Shown: in pieces, positions 8,501-18,047 of the stretch | Layout of the letters: every line of letters starts with the position of its first letter | How positions within the stretch are numbered: position 1 is the first letter of the stretch | Source: Verrucomicrobiota bacterium | GTDB taxonomy: Bacteria > Verrucomicrobiota > Verrucomicrobiia > Limisphaerales > UBA9464 | Direction of reading: 5' to 3' | NCBI GenBank assembly: GCA_947471985.1 | Contig: CANIZL010000048.1 | Location: 1-48,477, forward strand | DNA: 48,477 nt | Program-made: the position numbers and the translations under genes | Notes under the pieces: model-generated | Told to the model about the DNA's origin: nothing | Database searches by the model: none | What the model saw: the letters and a program-made list of their open reading frames with translations, nothing else

Positions 8501-9088
8501 GCTTCGGCGCGGCTGTTGCAATTGGCGGGCGCCCGGAATCGGTTGCGCACAGCGAATCCGATGGACTGGGAAGCCCGCGTGGCGCGGCTCACCAAGGATC
8601 TGCCCCCGGCGGATGAAGCCCGCGACAAGCTGATCGCCGCCCGGCGGGTGGCCTATCAGGCCGCGGCGACGGCCGCGGCCCGGCCCGCGGAAGGTCGGGC
8701 GATCTTTGAAAAAAACTGTGCGCTCTGTCATCGCATCGGCACCACCGGCGCCCTCGTCGGGCCGCAGCTTGATGGCATTGGGAATCGGGGACTCGACCGC
8801 CTTTGCGAAGATGTGCTCGATCCGAATCGCAACGTGGATCATGCGTTTTACACCACCTCGATCACGCTGAAGGACGGCGAATCGGTCAGTGGCTTGTTCC
8901 GGCGGGAGGAAGGCGAACTGATCGTGCTGGCGAATGGCTTGGGGCAGGAGTTCACGGTGCCCAAACGCGAGGTGAAGGAGCGGACGGAGATTCCGTTGTC
9001 GCCGATGCCGGACAATTTCGGGGAAGCCCTTCCGGCCGAGGCCTTCAATCAGCTGTTGGCGTTTCTCCTGAACCAGACGGGGCGGTGA
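5591..9088 (+). CDS. PVC-type heme-binding CxxCH protein with beta-propeller-like N-domain and HEAT repeats
   Basis: This 1165-residue exported protein has a predicted signal peptide (about 1-24, ending SPVRA). The domain typical of planctomycete/verrucomicrobial membrane-bound dehydrogenase-like proteins (about 40-420) starts FKLPPGFEIQLVATEPEI and includes DTDGDGKAD. Helical HEAT-like repeats (about 430-700) are followed by a beta-rich lectin-like segment (about 710-835), more helices, and a C-terminal cytochrome c domain. Its heme motif is CALCH (1043-1047), with a likely distal Met in LSPMPDNF. By family it is probably a periplasmic electron-transfer or sugar-oxidation-linked protein; its substrate is unknown. 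The ATG at 5591 gives the best signal peptide; ATG 5570 is also in frame. A second, larger relative follows immediately downstream. Confidence 0.88.
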   Translation: MLPRPVFRKATYFKLTCLWLGLVSPVRADEDPFAAGVRTTDPLPPVEQRAHFKLPPGFEIQLVATEPEINKPMNLAFDATGRLWVTTSIEYPWPAPTNRPGRDRVMIFDDFGPDGRARKVTTFAEGLNIPIGVYPFRNADKKWKALVWSIPYIWLLEDTDGDGKADKRTPLYGPFDHTRDTHGNQASFRRGFDGWLYATHGFNNDSHVTAPDGSHVDLNSGNTYRIRLDGSHIEHHTHGQVNPFGLAWDPWGDLYSSDCHSAPVYQLLAGGFYPSFGKPHDGLGFAPTMIEHAHGSTAIDGLVYVADDLWPAEYRDNVFIGNVMTSRLNRDRLEWIGATPKAVEMPDFLTTTDPWFRPVDDCFGPDGALYIADFYNRIIGHYEVPLTHPGRDRERGRIWRIVPTGAPLRPRALADDLPGLIGELGSGSLNRRLLAGAEIVDRFGVSASAALDAAALKGDNAFARIHASALRRQLPGGETSGDSLLTSTDPQQRLHGLRRLGEGTRPDAAAVARKFLTDAHPRVVRVAVEVLGKFPEFENVRPLLELRAKVPAADTHLTYVVRKALRDQLKSTAVFEKVVAAQWSPGETRYLGDVVLAVASPAAGAFLVRNLAHLGFDREGLLAALQHAARYAPEGDLSQLATLAREHGDLTTQLSLFNSVDQGLRQRGVALPSVLQEWGAGLVGQLLNRPEPTAGWFNTALPTAPTAVTWDFEERSFADGQRGRVLSSLPGGEALTGVLRSPEFAAPAALSFWLCGHDGYPDKPEQKRNAVRLRAADSGEVLFTAWPPRSDVGQRIAWNLAALSGRRVFLEVTDGDTGAAYAWLALGRMEPASVPFPTTGLRSGATPVATAANLASRLQLVSHAPRFRAEARRVDADGESRTAAAKAALALDAAAALPELIPLFQSPTTAPALRESLGTLLAEQNVPAARAAVVAALKTASDRVQKNWGLALTGNRDGAEVFLKAVEDGNASARLLQLAGARNRLRTANPMDWEARVARLTKDLPPADEARDKLIAARRVAYQAAATAAARPAEGRAIFEKNCALCHRIGTTGALVGPQLDGIGNRGLDRLCEDVLDPNRNVDHAFYTTSITLKDGESVSGLFRREEGELIVLANGLGQEFTVPKREVKERTEIPLSPMPDNFGEALPAEAFNQLLAFLLNQTGR

Positions 9089-9249
9089 CGGGGCGGCGCG
9101 GTGCGGGCCCAATTCATCCGTGGCGGGATCCGGGGGGTATGGCCTGACTCCCCGGTTCCCCCAGCGCTGGCTTTTGCACCGCAATTTCCGGTGGCCGCCC
9201 GGGCGTATTCTTCGTTGCCTTCGGCGGAACGCCGACCGCTGTTTTGGGG

Positions 9250-12200
9250 ATGAATTCCCGACGTTGCCCACGGATTGGCTGGGGCGCTCTGCTCACCGTC
9301 ATGGGTGCCGTGCACGCCGTGGATGCGAATCGGTTGACCTATCTGGACACGAGCGAGCCGTTCGGTGTGGGCGTTCATTTTCCCAAGCTCACCACGCCGC
9401 AATGGGTGGGTGAACCCGGGGTCGAGGCGGTCGTCACGCTCGGGATCGACGACATGAGTCAGACGGCCAAGTACGAGGCGTTTTTGCGCCCGATCCTGAA
9501 TCGCCTGCAGCAGATCGATGGTCGGTCGTCCCTGAGCATTTTCTGCAATGCGGTGACCCCGGAGGATCCCCAGTTGCCGCGCTGGTTGCAGGAAGGCGTG
9601 TCGTTGGAGGTTCACACCCTCAGCCATCCCTGTCCGTTGCTGGCCAAACGGGACTTCACGGCGGCCGAGAAGACGTTTCACGGTGGCGTTGATTTATTGA
9701 ATCACGTGCCGGGGAACGTCCCGGTGGCCTTTCGCACCCCGTGCTGCGATTCCATCAACAGTCCGAGCCCGCGGGTGTATGCGGAGTTGTTCGACCGGAC
9801 GAATGCGGCCGGCCAGTTCCTGCGCATGGATTCCTCGGTCGTCATGCTGATGACGACGAATGATCCCGCGCTGCCGACGTCGCTGGTGCGGGAGGCCGAC
9901 GGCCGTGGGCGGTTCACCAAGTACGTGCCGTTTCCGAGCTTTGTCACCACGGTGGAGAATTACCCGTATCCGTGGATCATTGGCCGGACCTGCTGGGAGT
10001 TCGCCTGCATGGCGCCCAGCGATTGGGAGGCGCAGAACATTCTGGGTTCCACCAACGCGACGATGCTGGCGGATTGGCGGGCGGGTTTGGACGCGGTGGT
10101 GCTCAAGCAGGGCAACTTCAACTTCGTGTTTCATCCGCACGGTTGGAGTGCCTCGGCGCAACTGGTGGAGTTCATCGATGACGCCGCCCGGCGGTACGGC
10201 TCGCGGGTGAAATTTCTCAATTACCCGGAAGCCCTGGACCGGCTTACGCGCAATCTCTCGGCGGGGCAGGCGCTGCGCGCGGCGGATGGATCCGACAACG
10301 GGGTTCGCCTGCTGGATCTGGATGGCGACGGATTCCTGGACGTGCTCGTGGGGAACCGCGCGCTGCATCGGACCCGCCTCTGGGTGCCGGCGACGCGCAC
10401 CTGGGTGGAAGCGGATTTTCCGGCGGACTTGGTCGACACGCACGCGGCCGGCCCGGGGGAAAGCGGGGTGCGTTTTGGGATTCTGGAAGCGGAGGGCCGT
10501 GCAATGTGTCTGGTGCGGAATGAGCACACCGCCGGCGCGTGGCGTTTTGCCGGGCGGGCCTGGGAGGAGGCGCCGGAATTTTTGCGCGGATTGGAATTGG
10601 ATGGGCAGCCGATCTTCACCCGTCGCAACGGTGCGGATCGCGGAGTGCGCCTGCGGGATGTCGACGGGGACGGTGTCTGCGAACTGCTCGTTTCCAATGA
10701 CACGCAGAACGCGATTTTTCGTTGGAACGCGGCGGCGCGGACCTGGGAACGGGTGGCTGTGGGACTGCCGCCGGAGGTATCGATTGTGACGGCGAAGGGT
10801 GAGGATAACGGCCTGCGATTTGCGGATGTGAACGGGGATGGGCACGACGACATTTTGTTTTCCAACGAGACCCGGTTCGCCCTTTGGCTGTATGTGCCGG
10901 AGCCGTTTTTGGGTTGGGGCCGCGGTTGGACCCGCAAAATCCAGGCGGGTGTGCGCGCACGTCCGGTTGGCGCGGTGGCGACGATGGCGCCCACGCCCCT
11001 GGAGGAAATTCCGCCCATCGTGCGTGCGGGACCGCAGCGGAACAATGGGGCCTGGATCCATTCGCAACATCTCTGGGTGCAGAATGAAGACACGGCGGAG
11101 CTGCCCAATCTGGTGGACCGCCGGTCCTTTGACGATCTGCTGCGCGGGGTGCCGACGGCGCCCCAATCACCAGCTGAAGCCCTGGCGAGTTTCCGCGTGC
11201 GACCGGGCTTCCACGTCGAATTGGTGGCCAGCGAACCGATGGTGCAGGATCCGGTGGCCTTCGACTGGGGCGCTGACGGCCGGCTTTGGGTGGTGGAATT
11301 GCACGACTATCCGTTGGGTGTCGATGGGCACGGCAAGGCCGGTGGGATCATCAAGTTTCTGGAGGATACCGATGGCGACGGCACCTACGACCGCGCCACG
11401 GAGTTCCTGCGGGAGGTGAATTTTCCCAACGCCATCCTGCCGTGGCGACGGGGTGTTTTGATCAGTGCGGCGCCGGAGATTTTGTACGCGGAGGACACGG
11501 ACGGGGACGGCCGCGCGGATGTGCGTCGCGTGCTCTTCTCGGGATTCAATCCGGGCAATCCGCAGCACCGGGCGAATGGCTTCGCCCTGGGCCTCGACGG
11601 ATGGATCTACGGCGCGAATGGGGACAGTGGCGGCGACATCCGCAGTGAAATCACCGGTCGAAGGGTGTCGATACAGGGACGCGACTTTCGCTTTCGACCC
11701 GATTCGGGAGAGTTCGAGGCGATCGAAGGTCAGACGCAATACGGGCGCAACCGGGACGATTGGGGGCATTGGTTTGGCAACGCGAATTACACATGGCTGT
11801 GGCAGTATCCGCTGCCGTCGCGGTACCTGGCGCGGAATCCCCACCTCGCGGTGCGCGACACCCGGTTGATGCTGGCGCGCTATGCGGACAGTGGCCGGGT
11901 CTTTCCGGCGAGCCGGGCGTTGCCCCGGCCGAATGTGGTTGGTGAAGAGAATCGCGTGACCAGCGCCTGCAGTGCCCTGCCGTATCGCGACGACCTGTTC
12001 GGACCGGAGTTTGCCACCAGTGTTTTTATCAGTGAACCCAGCGAAAACCTGATCCACCGGGAGGTCGTGGAGGAAGTGGGCTCCGGGTTGGCGAGTCGCC
12101 GGGCGGCGGGGGAGGAGCGGTCGGAATTTTTGGCGTCGACGGACAATTGGTTTCGACCGGTGCAATTGAAGACGGGACCGGACGGCGCGCTGTATGTGGC

Positions 12201-14409
12201 CGACATGTACCGGCAGATCATTGAGCATCCGGAGTGGATTCCCGCGGACACCCAGGCGCGCGTGGACGTGCGGGCGGGGGAGGATCGCGGGCGGATTTAC
12301 CGCGTGGTTCCCGACGGGGTGCCACGGCGGCGCGGAATGCGGCTGGCGGGATTGGGTACGCGGGAATTGGTGGCGGCGCTGGAGAGTTCCAATGGCTGGC
12401 AACGCGACACGGTCCAACGCCTGCTGCAAGAGCGGGGGGATGCCGCCGCGGTGCCCGCCTTGCGGAGCCTGGCCACCCGGTCCGCCAATCCGAAGGTGCG
12501 CGTGCAGGCGGCGGCGGCGCTCAACCTGCTGGGCGGAACCGAACTCGCCGGGGTGGTGGCCGGCCTGCGGGATCCGCATCCGGCGGTACGGATCCAGGCC
12601 CTGCAATTCAGTGAGGCTTTCCTGCGTCCGGGAGCGGTCGCGGGTGAATTGAGCGCCGCGATGCTGGCCCTCACGAACGAAGCGCCGGGCGGGGTGCTGC
12701 TGCAGTTGGCGCTGTCGCTGGGCGAATGGCGGGATCCCCGGGCGGGTGCGGCCTTGCTGGCGATTGCCCGGCGGCAGCCCGAGGACGCGCTGCTGCTGAA
12801 CGCCGTGTTCTCCAGCGCGGCGGGGCAGGTTTCGGCGATGCTGGCCGCGGCGGGAACCGACACGCCGCCGGCGGCGGTGTTGGAACGATTGATTCAACTG
12901 GCCGCGGCGCAGGGGGATGACGCGGCCTTGCAGCAAGCGGTGGCCGCGACGGTGCGGCTGGATCCCACCCGGGCGGCGGCGACCCAGTTCAGTGCGCTTG
13001 CCGGTTTGTTGGAGGCGCTTGAGCGGCGGGGAACTCTGCGCACGGCGGTGATCGATTGGCCGGCTTTCGCTCCGGTGATGGCCCGGGCGGAGGCCGCGGT
13101 TTTTGAGGTGGGGCTGGAGGAGACGACGCGACTGGCGGCCTTGCGCGTGCTGGGGCGCGCGCCGAATTCCGGTCCCGTGTCGTTGTCACGGTTGGCGGAA
13201 CAGCTCGCGCCGCAGCACTCCCTGCGCTGGCAGCAGGCGGTGCTGGCGGCGCTGCAACGGCAGCGGGGTCCGGAGGTGGCCGATGAACTCGTCGCCGCGT
13301 GGCCCCGGTTGAGTCCCGCGTTGCGCGGCGTCGCGTTGGAGGTGTTGCTCACCCAGCCGGTGTGGCGGGAGCGATTGCTGGACGCGGTGGCGGCGGGTCG
13401 ACTGAGCCGCAGCGAGGTCAATCTGTCGGCTCGGCAAAAGCTGCGGGAGCAGTCGGATCCGGTGCTCGCGGCACGAGCGGCAGGCTTGTTCGGGGTGGTG
13501 AAAGGAGATCGATCCGGAGTGATCGCCGCCTACGCCGAAGTTCACCAAAGGGTCGGAGATTCGGAGCGCGGGCGCGCCGTATTCCAGGCTCAGTGCACGC
13601 CGTGTCACCGATTGCAGGGCGAAGGGCATGACGTCGGACCGGACTTGGGCGCGGTCGTCGATAAATCCGTTGATGCGCTGTTGACGGCGATTCTCGATCC
13701 CAACCAGGCCATTGAGGAGCGTTATCTGGCTTATCTGGCGGTGACCCGGGCGGGCCGGGAGATCAGCGGCATCGTGGCGAGTGAGACGCCCAACAGTTTG
13801 ACCCTGCGAAGTCCCAACGGCACGGAGGACGTGTTGTTACGTTCGGAACTGACGTCGTTGGTGGGGACGCGTCGTTCGCTGATGCCGGAAGGATTTGAGC
13901 ACGCGCTGGACGTGGGTGGCATGGCCGACTTGATCGCGTATTTGACCGCGACCGGGCCGCGACCCAAGGAATTCAGCGGCAATCGGCCAGAGCTCCTGCA
14001 CGCGGATCCGCGGGGCGATTGGCGGTTATTGGCCGGGACCGCGGAGATTTACGGCGATTCGCTGGTCTACGAGGCGGGCCATCACAATCTGGGATTCTGG
14101 CAGAGTGCGAACGATCGGGCGGTGTGGACGCTGGAGGTGGCGCGCGCGGGGGTCTTTGAAGTGTCGATGGAATGGGCGTGCCCGGAGGCGGACGGTCACA
14201 ATCGGTTGGGGTTGGAAACGGCGGAGGCGCGGCTCGAAATCCCCATCGGTCGCACGGGAACTTGGGACGATTACCGGGATCAAGCGGTGGGACGGATTAC
14301 CCTGCCGGCCGGTCGCCAGCGCTTGGTGGTCCGGGGAGTGCCACCGCTCCGCGGGGCGATTTTGGATCTGCGGCAGCTTCGGCTGGTTCCGGTGGGGGCG
14401 GATAAGTGA
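9250..14409 (+). CDS. Giant fusion: polysaccharide-deacetylase-like domain, FG-GAP repeats, PVC heme-binding domain, HEAT repeats, cytochrome c
   Basis: This protein has 1719 residues. After a signal peptide (about 1-23), residues 40-340 resemble a NodB-fold deacetylase: IDD (66-68), HTLSH (122-126) and FRTPCCDS preserve the expected Asp-His-His metal set and a following catalytic segment. Three calcium-type FG-GAP repeats follow (DLDGDGFLD, DVDGDGVCE and DVNGDGHDD, about 295-535). A PVC N-domain then starts FRVRPGFHVELVASEP (about 650-1000), with HEAT-like helices (about 1030-1400), cytochrome c with CTPCH (1449-1453), and a C-terminal beta-rich, carbohydrate-binding-like domain (about 1570-1719). 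The architecture suggests a periplasmic carbohydrate-handling redox protein. The domain set is the inference; activity is unknown. The GDSL hydrolase frame overlaps its stop, though the hydrolase probably starts later. Confidence 0.87.
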   Translation: MNSRRCPRIGWGALLTVMGAVHAVDANRLTYLDTSEPFGVGVHFPKLTTPQWVGEPGVEAVVTLGIDDMSQTAKYEAFLRPILNRLQQIDGRSSLSIFCNAVTPEDPQLPRWLQEGVSLEVHTLSHPCPLLAKRDFTAAEKTFHGGVDLLNHVPGNVPVAFRTPCCDSINSPSPRVYAELFDRTNAAGQFLRMDSSVVMLMTTNDPALPTSLVREADGRGRFTKYVPFPSFVTTVENYPYPWIIGRTCWEFACMAPSDWEAQNILGSTNATMLADWRAGLDAVVLKQGNFNFVFHPHGWSASAQLVEFIDDAARRYGSRVKFLNYPEALDRLTRNLSAGQALRAADGSDNGVRLLDLDGDGFLDVLVGNRALHRTRLWVPATRTWVEADFPADLVDTHAAGPGESGVRFGILEAEGRAMCLVRNEHTAGAWRFAGRAWEEAPEFLRGLELDGQPIFTRRNGADRGVRLRDVDGDGVCELLVSNDTQNAIFRWNAAARTWERVAVGLPPEVSIVTAKGEDNGLRFADVNGDGHDDILFSNETRFALWLYVPEPFLGWGRGWTRKIQAGVRARPVGAVATMAPTPLEEIPPIVRAGPQRNNGAWIHSQHLWVQNEDTAELPNLVDRRSFDDLLRGVPTAPQSPAEALASFRVRPGFHVELVASEPMVQDPVAFDWGADGRLWVVELHDYPLGVDGHGKAGGIIKFLEDTDGDGTYDRATEFLREVNFPNAILPWRRGVLISAAPEILYAEDTDGDGRADVRRVLFSGFNPGNPQHRANGFALGLDGWIYGANGDSGGDIRSEITGRRVSIQGRDFRFRPDSGEFEAIEGQTQYGRNRDDWGHWFGNANYTWLWQYPLPSRYLARNPHLAVRDTRLMLARYADSGRVFPASRALPRPNVVGEENRVTSACSALPYRDDLFGPEFATSVFISEPSENLIHREVVEEVGSGLASRRAAGEERSEFLASTDNWFRPVQLKTGPDGALYVADMYRQIIEHPEWIPADTQARVDVRAGEDRGRIYRVVPDGVPRRRGMRLAGLGTRELVAALESSNGWQRDTVQRLLQERGDAAAVPALRSLATRSANPKVRVQAAAALNLLGGTELAGVVAGLRDPHPAVRIQALQFSEAFLRPGAVAGELSAAMLALTNEAPGGVLLQLALSLGEWRDPRAGAALLAIARRQPEDALLLNAVFSSAAGQVSAMLAAAGTDTPPAAVLERLIQLAAAQGDDAALQQAVAATVRLDPTRAAATQFSALAGLLEALERRGTLRTAVIDWPAFAPVMARAEAAVFEVGLEETTRLAALRVLGRAPNSGPVSLSRLAEQLAPQHSLRWQQAVLAALQRQRGPEVADELVAAWPRLSPALRGVALEVLLTQPVWRERLLDAVAAGRLSRSEVNLSARQKLREQSDPVLAARAAGLFGVVKGDRSGVIAAYAEVHQRVGDSERGRAVFQAQCTPCHRLQGEGHDVGPDLGAVVDKSVDALLTAILDPNQAIEERYLAYLAVTRAGREISGIVASETPNSLTLRSPNGTEDVLLRSELTSLVGTRRSLMPEGFEHALDVGGMADLIAYLTATGPRPKEFSGNRPELLHADPRGDWRLLAGTAEIYGDSLVYEAGHHNLGFWQSANDRAVWTLEVARAGVFEVSMEWACPEADGHNRLGLETAEARLEIPIGRTGTWDDYRDQAVGRITLPAGRQRLVVRGVPPLRGAILDLRQLRLVPVGADK

Positions 14410-14585
14410 CCGCCGGTGGGGCACCGCCAACGATCCTTCGACCGTTCGACGGGCGTGAAACATTGGTGCCCCGGGAAGGTTGGTGCTTCAGACTTCCGGC
14501 TGTGACGGCAGTTATGGAACAGGATCTCCCGCAACCAAGGGTCGGGCCGGGGCGGCTGGTGTCGCCGCGAACCGGGACTCGGGGC

Positions 14586-15275
14586 ATGGGGTGGCGGAGC
14601 CGTTTCCTGGCCGCTGTCCGGGCAATTATGTGGGTGTGCATCACCGGGACCGCCATGGCGGCAGCGGGCGATATTCGACGCTTTGACGTCGAGGTTCGCC
14701 GTTTCGAGCGGCAGGACGCGACCAATCCGCCGCCGACCGACGCGGTGCTGTTCACGGGCAGCTCCAGTATCGTGAAATGGACCCGCTTGAGGGAGGATTT
14801 TGTCGGGTTGCCCGTGTTGAACCGGGGGTTTGGCGGCTCCACCTGGCGCGAACTGAATCACTACTTCCCGCAATTGGTGGCGAAGTATCATCCCCGGGCG
14901 GTGGTGGTTTATGAAGGGGACAACGATCTGGCGCAGGGCCGCTCGGTGGCGGAGTGCGTGGCGGATTTTGAGGAGTTCCGCCGGCTAATGCATGCCTGTC
15001 TCCCGGATGTTCCGGTGGCGATCCTCACGGTGAAGGCGAGTCCCTCCCGGCGCACGCAACGGCCGGTGCAGGAGCAATTGAACGCGGAAGTGCGACGGCG
15101 ACTCGAGGGGGAGTCCGGTTGGACCGTGCTGGAAGTCGGACGGGTGTTGTTGGATGCGTCCGGGGAACCGCGACCGGAACTCTTCGAGACGGATCAACTG
15201 CATCTCCGGCGGGCGGGTTACGCCCTCTGGGTACCGGTGCTCCGGCCCTGGTTGGATAAATTCGCCGGTCCGTAG
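14586..15275 (+). CDS. Exported SGNH/GDSL-type hydrolase
   Basis: This 229-residue protein has a putative signal peptide (1-27, ending TAMAAAG). It carries the SGNH blocks: LFTGSSSIVKW with nucleophile Ser59, NRGFGGSTW supplying the Gly oxyanion residue, YEGDNDLAQG with the Asn, and DQLHLRRAGY with the Asp-His pair. The GSSSI variant of the GDS block is common in PVC bacteria. These enzymes deacylate carbohydrates or lipids, often deacetylating sugar esters. The frame is open from a GTG at 14406 that overlaps the previous stop and from an ATG at 14514. I chose 14586 because it is the start that puts the signal sequence at the N-terminus. Co-transcription with the upstream giant protein is likely. 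Confidence 0.8.
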   Translation: MGWRSRFLAAVRAIMWVCITGTAMAAAGDIRRFDVEVRRFERQDATNPPPTDAVLFTGSSSIVKWTRLREDFVGLPVLNRGFGGSTWRELNHYFPQLVAKYHPRAVVVYEGDNDLAQGRSVAECVADFEEFRRLMHACLPDVPVAILTVKASPSRRTQRPVQEQLNAEVRRRLEGESGWTVLEVGRVLLDASGEPRPELFETDQLHLRRAGYALWVPVLRPWLDKFAGP

Positions 15276-15396
15276 GCGCTCGGGAGGTTGGTCCGGAGGT
15301 CGTTCCGGAGGTTGGAATCCGGGGTGCCCGGCCCGAGTAGATTTTGCTCAGCAAATGGGCGAACCGCTGCTAGTGTGCTCTCTCGTTTTTCGATCC

Positions 15397-17988
15397 ATGA
15401 CAAAACCTGCTGAGCTGCTGCCGTCGTTGAACCCTGAATTGCCGGTCCTCCCGCCCGGCACCCATTTGCATCGGCTGGCCAACGGTCTGGAGATCATTCT
15501 GCGGCCTGATCCGAGCGCCCCGGTGATCAGCGCGCAGGCCTGGTGTCGCGCCGGAAGTGTCGACGAGGGGCAGTGGCTGGGGGCCGGCCTTTCCCACGTG
15601 CTGGAGCATATGCTGTTCAAGGGGACTTCGACCCGGGGAAGCGGACGCATTGATCAGGAGGTGCAGGCCGCCGGGGGCTACATGAACGCGTACACGTCGT
15701 TTGATCGCACGGTGTACTGGATCAACGCCCCCAGTTCGGGCACCCGCGTGGTGCTGGACATCCTGTGCGATATTTTTCAGAATGCGACGCTGCCGGCGGA
15801 TGAATTGACCAAGGAATTGGACGTGATCCGGCGGGAGATGGACATGGGGCAGGACGATCCCGGACGGCGCGCCAGCCAGGGCTTTTTTGCGGCGGCGTAC
15901 CAGCGGAGTCCGTTTCGGCACCCGGTGATCGGGCATCGGGACATTTTCGACCGCATTACGCGGGAGGATTTGGTGGCGTATTACCAGGCCAAGTATGCGC
16001 CGAACAACTGCTTTTTGGTGGTGGTGGGGGATTTTGATTCGGCGACGGTCCTCGCGCAGATCGAGGCGGCGTATGCCAGTTCCAAGGGACGCGCGGTGCC
16101 GCCGAGTTTTGTGCTGCCGGAACCGCGCCAGACGGCGCCGCGGGAATCGATTGAAACCGCCCCGGTGGAGCACGCGCATTTGCACCTCGGTTGGCACGTG
16201 GGGGACCAACGGGATGTCGATACGCCCGCGCTGGATGTCCTGGCGACCCTGTTGGGGCATGGTCGCAGTTCCCGCTTGTACCGCGCCGTGCGGGAGAAGG
16301 GGCTGGCTCATTCCGTCAGTGCCTGGACGTACACGCCCGGCTCGGTGGGGTTGTTCGGCGTGAGCGCGGTGTGTGACGCGGACAAGATTGAGGTGGTACG
16401 TCAGGCCATTCGGGAGGAGATTCAGCGGGTGACCCAGGAGCTGATGGGGAGCGACGAATTGGCCCGTGCGGTCAAGCAGTTCACCATCGGAACGCTGTCC
16501 ACGCGCAAGACGATGGAAGGCCAGGCTCAGGATTTGGGTAGCAGCTGGCTCGCGGCGGCGGATCTCCATTTCAGCGAACGGTATCTCGGTTCGGTGCGTC
16601 GGCTGGTGCCGGCCGATCTCCTGCGCATTGCGGCGAAGTATCTTCAGTCGGAGGGGCAGACGACGTACGTGTTGCGCCCGGCCGGGGATGCGACGACGGC
16701 GGCGGCGGCCGCGACCAAGGTGGCAGAAAATCCGACCCAGCTTTTTGTGCTTCGCAATGGCCTGCGCCTGTTGGTGAAGGAGGACCATCGTCTGCCCTTC
16801 GTGGAATTCCGCGCGGCCTTTGCCGGTGGATTGCTGGCGGAGACGTCCACGGATGCCGGATTGACGGCGCTCATGGCCAAGATGCTGGTGAAAGGCACCA
16901 CCGGGCGGAGTGCCGAGGACATCGCGGCGATGATCGAGAATGTCGGGGGCAGTCTGGAACCGTACGCGGGCAACAACAGCTTTGGGGTGACGGCGGAGGT
17001 GCTGACCGAAGACTTCGCGGTGGGATTGGAACTTTTTGCGGATGTCCTGCGGCATCCGGCGTGGCCCGACACGGCGTTGGAACGGGAGCGACAGATTCAG
17101 CTGGCGTCCATCAAGGGCCAGCGGGATCAGTTGTTGCAGTGTGCCTTTAAGTCGCTGCGCCGTCAGTTGTTTGGGGACGCGGGCTATGGCTTGGATGCCC
17201 TCGGGACCGAGAGCACGGTCAAGGGTTTTACCGCGACGGATCTCCAACGGTTTTATACGCGACTGCTGACTCCAGGGAACGGGGTGGTGGCCATCTATGG
17301 CGATGTCCGGACGGCGGCCGTTCAAGGGGCGATCGAGAAGGCGTTTGGTGATTGGACTTCACCGAACCCACCCTGGCAGGCGCCGGCGGAGAATCGGGTT
17401 CACTTGGGGCTCCGGTCCGACGAGTCCCGGGACAAGGAGCAGGCGGTGCTCGCCCTGGGGTTCCGAGGTACGACCCTGACCGCTCCGGATCGGTATGCCC
17501 TGGAGTTGATCCAGGAGGCGTGCAGTGACATGGGGTCGCGGTTGTTCATGCGGATCCGCGATGAACTGGGGCTCGCCTACTATGTGGGGGCATCGAATTT
17601 TGTGGGTCGGACGCCCGGGTACTTCGCGTTTTACTGCGGCACGGCGCCCGAGCAGGTGGACCTGGTGGAGCGGGAATTGCGCGCGCAGGCGGAGGAGATC
17701 CGGCTGAACGGGTTGACGGTGGACGAACTCACCCGCGCCAAGGCCAAGATCATCGGGCAGCGCCAGATCGGTCGACAGGATCTGGGGCAGGTGGCGCTTT
17801 CTGCGGCACTGGACGAGCTCTACGGACTGGGGCATGCGCACAGCGATGCTGACGATGCCCGGTACGAAGCGGTGACGTTGGACGAGGTGCGGGCGGCGGC
17901 GAACCGCTATCTGCAGGCGGACCAGGCGGCCGTGGCGATCATTCGCGGCAAGCCGACGGCCGTGGAGCCGGTGGTGCCGCAGGGCTGA
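15397..17988 (+). CDS. M16 family zinc metallopeptidase (two-domain)
   Basis: This 863-residue protein contains two M16 halves in one chain. The N-terminal half carries the inverted zinc motif HVLEH (67-71) in SHVLEHMLFKG and a downstream acidic helix (KELDVIRREM) for the third ligand. The C-terminal half (from about 440) is the non-catalytic partner with the typical RDELGLAYYVG segment. Family members cleave short or unfolded peptides as clam-shell chambers. No clear signal peptide is seen from the ATG at 15397. Longer in-frame extensions overlap the end of the GDSL gene and look unreal. The 120-bp gap upstream contains three imperfect GGAGGTNGNTCC-like units. Confidence 0.9.
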   Translation: MTKPAELLPSLNPELPVLPPGTHLHRLANGLEIILRPDPSAPVISAQAWCRAGSVDEGQWLGAGLSHVLEHMLFKGTSTRGSGRIDQEVQAAGGYMNAYTSFDRTVYWINAPSSGTRVVLDILCDIFQNATLPADELTKELDVIRREMDMGQDDPGRRASQGFFAAAYQRSPFRHPVIGHRDIFDRITREDLVAYYQAKYAPNNCFLVVVGDFDSATVLAQIEAAYASSKGRAVPPSFVLPEPRQTAPRESIETAPVEHAHLHLGWHVGDQRDVDTPALDVLATLLGHGRSSRLYRAVREKGLAHSVSAWTYTPGSVGLFGVSAVCDADKIEVVRQAIREEIQRVTQELMGSDELARAVKQFTIGTLSTRKTMEGQAQDLGSSWLAAADLHFSERYLGSVRRLVPADLLRIAAKYLQSEGQTTYVLRPAGDATTAAAAATKVAENPTQLFVLRNGLRLLVKEDHRLPFVEFRAAFAGGLLAETSTDAGLTALMAKMLVKGTTGRSAEDIAAMIENVGGSLEPYAGNNSFGVTAEVLTEDFAVGLELFADVLRHPAWPDTALERERQIQLASIKGQRDQLLQCAFKSLRRQLFGDAGYGLDALGTESTVKGFTATDLQRFYTRLLTPGNGVVAIYGDVRTAAVQGAIEKAFGDWTSPNPPWQAPAENRVHLGLRSDESRDKEQAVLALGFRGTTLTAPDRYALELIQEACSDMGSRLFMRIRDELGLAYYVGASNFVGRTPGYFAFYCGTAPEQVDLVERELRAQAEEIRLNGLTVDELTRAKAKIIGQRQIGRQDLGQVALSAALDELYGLGHAHSDADDARYEAVTLDEVRAAANRYLQADQAAVAIIRGKPTAVEPVVPQG

Positions 17989-18047
17989 CCGCAGCTGTTT
18001 TCAATTTCACGATCGATTGCCGGATTCCCGGCCACCGGGCCGGCTAC

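Noticed and set aside
15370-17325. Long minus-strand frame opposite the M16 peptidase
   Set aside because: It has no family motif and the plus strand has clear M16 blocks.
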